Below are positions 60,791 to 64,000 of a stretch of 64,000 nt of DNA, piece by piece (positions within the stretch are counted from its first letter, which is position 1; each line of letters starts with the position of its first letter). Below the pieces are notes generated by a model. The model was not told the DNA's origin. It searched no databases and saw only the letters and a list, made by a program, of their open reading frames with translations. The translations under genes were made by a program, and so were the position numbers. The stretch is from assembly GCF_000333035.1 (NCBI RefSeq), contig NZ_BANU01000010.1, positions 124,001-188,000 on the forward strand, read 5' to 3'. Origin of the DNA: Gordonia sihwensis NBRC 108236. Lineage in GTDB: Bacteria; Actinomycetota; Actinomycetes; Mycobacteriales; Mycobacteriaceae.

Positions 60791-61366
60791 TCAGCGGCCG
60801 AAGTCGAGCGGGGCTCGCTGCAGATTCTTCTCGATCAACGCCGAGACGTCGGTGATCGGCGCGTTGCCGGCACCCGCGGGCACCCACACGGCCACGTAGG
60901 GGCGGTGGTCGACGCTCACGTACGCCTGACCGCGGCCCTCGATCGTGTCGGTCATGAACCACTGGACCGGGTTGATCACCTGCAGTGAACTCGTCGGCGC
61001 GAGTTCGTCGGGCCGCTCGACACCGCAGCGCACCACAACCGGGTCGGAGTCGGCTCTGGTCCATCGGACGGTGGTCCCGTCGACCGACTTGCCCTCGAAG
61101 TCGCCGAGCTCATCGGGCAGTTTCTTGATGAACTCGGCGCAGCCGGCGGCGTCGGCGGCGGTGGTCGTGTACGACTCGACCGGTGACGGCGGGGTGTCGT
61201 CGGCGGAGAAGTGCAGCGCCGCGTACGTGATGAAGCCGGCGATCACCATGACCGGGACGGCCACCAGGGTGGCGATCATCGCCGGACTGAATCGCGGTCC
61301 CTCATCGGCCGCGGTCTGGCCGTCCTGAGCCTTCTCCGTTGGAGTGTTCCCGGTGCCGTCGCTCAT
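60791..61366 (-). CDS. DUF3515 family membrane-anchored protein (Rv2980-like)
   Basis: 191 residues from ATG 61366. A hydrophilic 27-residue start, one transmembrane segment (MIATLVAVPVMVIAGFITYAAL, about 30-51), and an extracytoplasmic domain with two conserved cysteines (AAGCAEFIKKLP and VVRCGVERPDEL) that probably pair, then VQWF and DHRPYVAVWVPAGAGNAPI. This is the DUF3515 family, conserved beside thiL in mycolata. Function is unknown. The orientation against gpsA and thiL is conserved. Confidence 0.87.
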   Translation of the reverse strand: MSDGTGNTPTEKAQDGQTAADEGPRFSPAMIATLVAVPVMVIAGFITYAALHFSADDTPPSPVESYTTTAADAAGCAEFIKKLPDELGDFEGKSVDGTTVRWTRADSDPVVVRCGVERPDELAPTSSLQVINPVQWFMTDTIEGRGQAYVSVDHRPYVAVWVPAGAGNAPITDVSALIEKNLQRAPLDFGR

Positions 61367-61445
61367 GCTGCCAGTGTGATCGATGGACTGCGTCCGTGGA
61401 AATCGGTGCGACCGTTCGCGGTGCGCCGGCGGTAGCATCGGCCCG

Positions 61446-62423
61446 ATGAAGACAGTGGGTGAAGTCGGAGAACGCGCGCTGGTCGCGATGTTCACCACTG
61501 CCGCGGCGTCGGGCGGTGACACCGACGATCTGGTGATCGGGTCGGGCGACGATGCAGCGGTGTTCGCGCCCACCGGACCGGTGGTGGTCAGCACCGACAC
61601 AGCGGTCGCGGGCAGGCACTTCCGGTTCGACTGGTCGACTCCGCGGCAGATCGGGGCACGGGCGGTGGTCCAGAGCGCCGCCGACATCGCGGCGATGGGC
61701 GGGGTTCTCACCGGCGTCGTCGTGTCGATCGGCTGCCCGCCGCAGACGCCGGTGGAGCGCGTGCTCGAGCTCAACGCCGGCATCGTCGACCAGACCCACA
61801 GGTACCGGGCGCGGGTGCTCGGCGGCGACCTCGTGTCCTCGTCGGAGGTGGTGCTGACCGTCACCTCCCTCGGTGTTCTCGACGGCACGCAGGCGGTGGC
61901 GCTGTCGGGTGCGCGCGGCGGCGAGGTGCTCGCGCTCAGCGGTCCGCTCGGCGGTCCGGCAGGCGGTCTGGCGGCTCTGTCCGCCGTCGAGCACGGGGCG
62001 GATCCCCTTCTGCTGGAGCAGTTCTCCGATCTGGTCGAGGCCTACCGCCTCCCGCGGCCGGATCTGGGGCAAGGGCGCGTGGCGGCGCTGGCGGGCGCCC
62101 GGGCGATGACCGACGTCTCCGACGGCCTCGTGGAGGAGATCATCACGATGGCGGAGGCTTCGCAGGTACGGATCGACATCGATTCGGCGTCGGTTCCCCA
62201 GGTCCGCGGGCTCGCCGAACTCGGGGCTGCGCTCGGCGTCGACCCCGCGCGATGGGCCCTCGCGGGCGGCGAGGAACACGAGCTGCTCGCGGCCTTCGAT
62301 CCCTCGGCGGTCCCCGCGGGCTGGACGGTGATCGGGACGGTGTCCGACGGCGAGCCCGATGCCCGCATCGACGGCGCGGCCGTCGGAGAGATCCGCGGGT
62401 GGCAATCGTTCACCGAGACCTGA
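61446..62423 (+). CDS. thiL: Thiamine-monophosphate kinase
   Basis: 325 residues from ATG 61446. It phosphorylates thiamine monophosphate to the diphosphate cofactor, which IlvB in this window also uses. PurM/ThiL fold: GDDAAVFAPTGPVVVSTDTAVAGRHFRFDWSTPRQIGARAVVQSAADIAAMG (normally NLSDIAAMG; here SAADIAAMG), GGDLVSS, and RAMTDVSDGLVEEI with the catalytic aspartates. Slightly shorter and more divergent than enterobacterial ThiL, as usual in this order. It is followed after 17 bases by the hexapeptide-repeat gene. Confidence 0.93.
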   Translation: MKTVGEVGERALVAMFTTAAASGGDTDDLVIGSGDDAAVFAPTGPVVVSTDTAVAGRHFRFDWSTPRQIGARAVVQSAADIAAMGGVLTGVVVSIGCPPQTPVERVLELNAGIVDQTHRYRARVLGGDLVSSSEVVLTVTSLGVLDGTQAVALSGARGGEVLALSGPLGGPAGGLAALSAVEHGADPLLLEQFSDLVEAYRLPRPDLGQGRVAALAGARAMTDVSDGLVEEIITMAEASQVRIDIDSASVPQVRGLAELGAALGVDPARWALAGGEEHELLAAFDPSAVPAGWTVIGTVSDGEPDARIDGAAVGEIRGWQSFTET

Positions 62424-62440
62424 CCTGATTAGATCGACGT

Positions 62441-62965
62441 ATGGCTGTCTACGCACTCGGCGATCGTGAGCCGGTTCTCGGCACAGACGTTTTCATTCAT
62501 CCCGACGCGACCGTCATCGGTGCGGTGACGCTCGGCGACGGGGTCTCGATCTGGCCGGGAGCGGTGCTCCGCGGCGACTACGGGACCATCACCGTCGGCG
62601 ACCGCACCAACATCCAGGACGGCACGGTGGTGCACTGCACCTTCACCGAGCCCACCGTGATCGGCGCCGGTTGCGTCGTCGGGCACAACGCGCATATCGA
62701 GGGATCGACGATCGGCGACGAATGCCTGATCGCTTCGGGTTCGGTGGTCCTGAACCGTTCGGTGATCGGCGCGGGCTCGGTGGTCGGCGCCGGTGCGGTG
62801 GTGTCGTACGGCTTCACGGTTCCCGAGCGGTCGATGGTGCTCGGCGTCCCGGCCCGCCTCCGCGAGGGCTATCAGGTTCCGGAGGGCCATCTGCAGCAGA
62901 ACACCGAGCTCTACTACCAGAACGCCCAGTACTACCGGAAGAGCCTCCGGAGGCTCGACGCGTGA
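62441..62965 (+). CDS. Gamma-carbonic anhydrase-like hexapeptide-repeat protein
   Basis: 174 residues. Left-handed beta-helix of hexapeptide repeats ([36 protein letters not shown]...) with a C-terminal helix. Two of the three zinc-binding histidines of gamma-carbonic anhydrases are in place: H65 in GTVVHC and H82 in GHNAHIEG. The third, expected five residues after H82, is Glu87; H85 is displaced by two. So zinc-dependent CO2 hydration is doubtful and an acyltransferase-like or structural role is possible. It overlaps ung by 4 bases (GTGA). Confidence 0.83.
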   Translation: MAVYALGDREPVLGTDVFIHPDATVIGAVTLGDGVSIWPGAVLRGDYGTITVGDRTNIQDGTVVHCTFTEPTVIGAGCVVGHNAHIEGSTIGDECLIASGSVVLNRSVIGAGSVVGAGAVVSYGFTVPERSMVLGVPARLREGYQVPEGHLQQNTELYYQNAQYYRKSLRRLDA

Positions 62966-63639
62966 GCGCCAAGCCGTTGGCCGAGCTGATCGATCCCGGC
63001 TGGGCTCAGGCACTGGCGCCGGTCGAGGAGACGGTCGCACGGATGGGCCGATTCCTGCGCGAGGAGATCGCGGTCGGCCGTCGCTACCTGCCCGCCGGAG
63101 AGAACGTGCTGCGCGCGTTCGCGCAGCCCTTCGATGACGTCCGGGTTCTCATCGTCGGACAGGATCCCTATCCCACGCCGGGGCACGCTGTGGGACTGAG
63201 CTTCTCCGTGGCGCCGGACGTCCGCCCGATTCCGCGATCGCTGCAGAACATCTACCAGGAGTACTGCGAAGACCTCGGTTATCCCCGTCCGGCCAACGGC
63301 GATCTGACGCCGTGGGCGCGGCAGGGCGTTCTCCTTCTCAACAGAGTTCTGACGGTGCGCCCGGGCGAACCGGCGTCCCACCGCAACAAGGGGTGGGAAG
63401 AGGTGACCGAGTGCGCGATCAAAGCGCTGGCCGCGCGCGACGAGCCCATGGTGGCGATCCTGTGGGGCAACGACGCCCGGCAGCTGGTGAAGTGGTTGCC
63501 CGACGTCCCGGTCATCGAATCGCCCCACCCGTCGCCGCTCTCGGCGTCGCGCGGGTTCTTCGGTTCGCGACCCTTCTCCCGCGCCAACGAGGAACTGCTC
63601 GATCTCGGCGGCGATCCGGTGGACTGGCGTCTGCCCTGA
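62962..63639 (+). CDS. ung: Uracil-DNA glycosylase
   Basis: 225 residues from GTG 62962, overlapping the previous stop. Family 1 UNG: the water-activating D68 in [42 protein letters not shown] and the His loop [24 protein letters not shown]. It removes uracil from DNA, which matters in a high-GC genome prone to cytosine deamination. The frame is open upstream over the hexapeptide gene but that is shadow. Confidence 0.95.
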   Translation: MSAKPLAELIDPGWAQALAPVEETVARMGRFLREEIAVGRRYLPAGENVLRAFAQPFDDVRVLIVGQDPYPTPGHAVGLSFSVAPDVRPIPRSLQNIYQEYCEDLGYPRPANGDLTPWARQGVLLLNRVLTVRPGEPASHRNKGWEEVTECAIKALAARDEPMVAILWGNDARQLVKWLPDVPVIESPHPSPLSASRGFFGSRPFSRANEELLDLGGDPVDWRLP

Positions 63640-63649
63640 TCCGGTCGGA

Positions 63650-64000
63650 CTACCGGCGGGCGGCGGCGTAGTCCGGCGCGCGCTTGGCGACGAAGGCGTC
63701 GACTCCCTCGACGCCCTCGGGCGTGGATCCGAGGGCTGCGATCGAGGCCGACTCCGCGGTGAGCTGATCGCCGAGGGTGCTGGTGGCGCTGTGGTGCAGC
63801 AGACGGCGGATCGCGCGGTAGGAGCCGCGCGGTCCGGAGGCGAGCCCGGCCGCGACGTCGTGGGCGGTCTGCTCGACGGAAGCGTCGTCGACGATCTCCG
63901 ACAGGATGCCGAGGTCCAGCGCGCGGTCGGCGTCCAGGATCTGGTCGGTCATGATGATGTGCCGTGCGCGGGCCGCGCCCACGACGCGGGGGAGCAGCCA
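63650..64000 (-). CDS. Enoyl-CoA hydratase/isomerase family protein (5' truncated by window end)
   Basis: The last 116 codons of a gene that begins beyond base 64000. The visible part opens with WLLPRVVGAARARHIIMTDQILDADRALDLGILSEIVDD, the helix and turn that closes the crotonase core, and ends with the C-terminal oligomerisation helices (VEGVDAFVAKRAPDY). The active-site glutamates are outside the window or unclear, so hydratase or isomerase cannot be decided. It is convergent with ung (10 bases apart). Confidence 0.82.
   Translation of the reverse strand, partial: WLLPRVVGAARARHIIMTDQILDADRALDLGILSEIVDDASVEQTAHDVAAGLASGPRGSYRAIRRLLHHSATSTLGDQLTAESASIAALGSTPEGVEGVDAFVAKRAPDYAAARR

Overview
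The window is 64 kb of high-GC actinobacterial chromosome. Gene content and order closely follow the Mycobacterium tuberculosis Rv3027c-Rv2976c block: olsB, olsA, iscS, mnmA, ligA, ACT protein, gatC, gatA, pfkA, gatB, lppZ, DoxX, cfp6-like, ilvBNC, serA, leuB, MFS, FAA hydrolase, gltX, PPOX protein, IclR, leuCD, hupB, mutT1, ppk, cofC, gpsA, DUF3515, thiL, ung. Together with a GlfT2-like galactofuranosyltransferase relative, a long PAKK-tailed HupB and intergenic repeats of the SERSESK type, this points to a mycolic-acid actinomycete (Mycobacteriales). Gordonia or a near relative is the best guess; the genus is inference. Many starts are GTG, many neighbours overlap by 4 bases, and several genes look leaderless.

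Layout. 1-7.8 kb: end of an N-acyltransferase, an acyltransferase, then an inserted island of a drug-efflux MFS pump, a very large SARP/AfsR-type regulator and an FAD oxidoreductase. 7.9-15.5 kb: tRNA 2-thiolation genes (cysteine desulfurase, MnmA) coupled to a MetE-like zinc protein, DNA ligase LigA, a 0.6-kb repeat field, and an ACT/UPF0145 pair. 15.6-26.8 kb: GatCA, an inserted secreted phospholipase A2/membrane hydrolase pair and a divergent two-component system, PfkA, PspC, GatB, an LppZ-like lipoprotein and a DoxX protein.

26.9-39.3 kb is the branched-chain amino acid and serine block: ilvD, mgtE, a Cfp6-like protein, an attenuator-controlled ilvBN with ilvC behind, two tandem SRPBCC genes, a secreted serine protease, and the coupled serA-leuB pair. 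39.4-47 kb: a DUF1648 membrane protein, MFS, FAA hydrolase, alpha/beta hydrolase, GlfT2-like transferase, gltX, tRNA-Gln(CTG) and tRNA-Glu(CTC). 47.2-51.4 kb: an accessory oxidative operon beside the tRNAs, made of an SDR fused in frame to a diiron ferritin-like protein, a Baeyer-Villiger-type flavoprotein and a MerR regulator. 51.3-64 kb: PPOX protein, IclR (NdgR/LtbR type) divergent from leuCD, hupB, the cofC-ppk-mutT1 operon, gpsA, DUF3515, thiL, a left-handed beta-helix protein, ung, and the end of an enoyl-CoA hydratase.

No prophage, insertion sequence, CRISPR array, rRNA or replication origin was seen. The least explained parts are the SDR-ferritin fusion operon, the MetE-like protein tied to tRNA thiolation, the extra GlfT2-like enzyme, the PLA2/hydrolase pair with the structured intergenic region beside it, and the 124-bp repeat field. 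The best-supported regulatory element is a complete transcription attenuator in front of ilvB.
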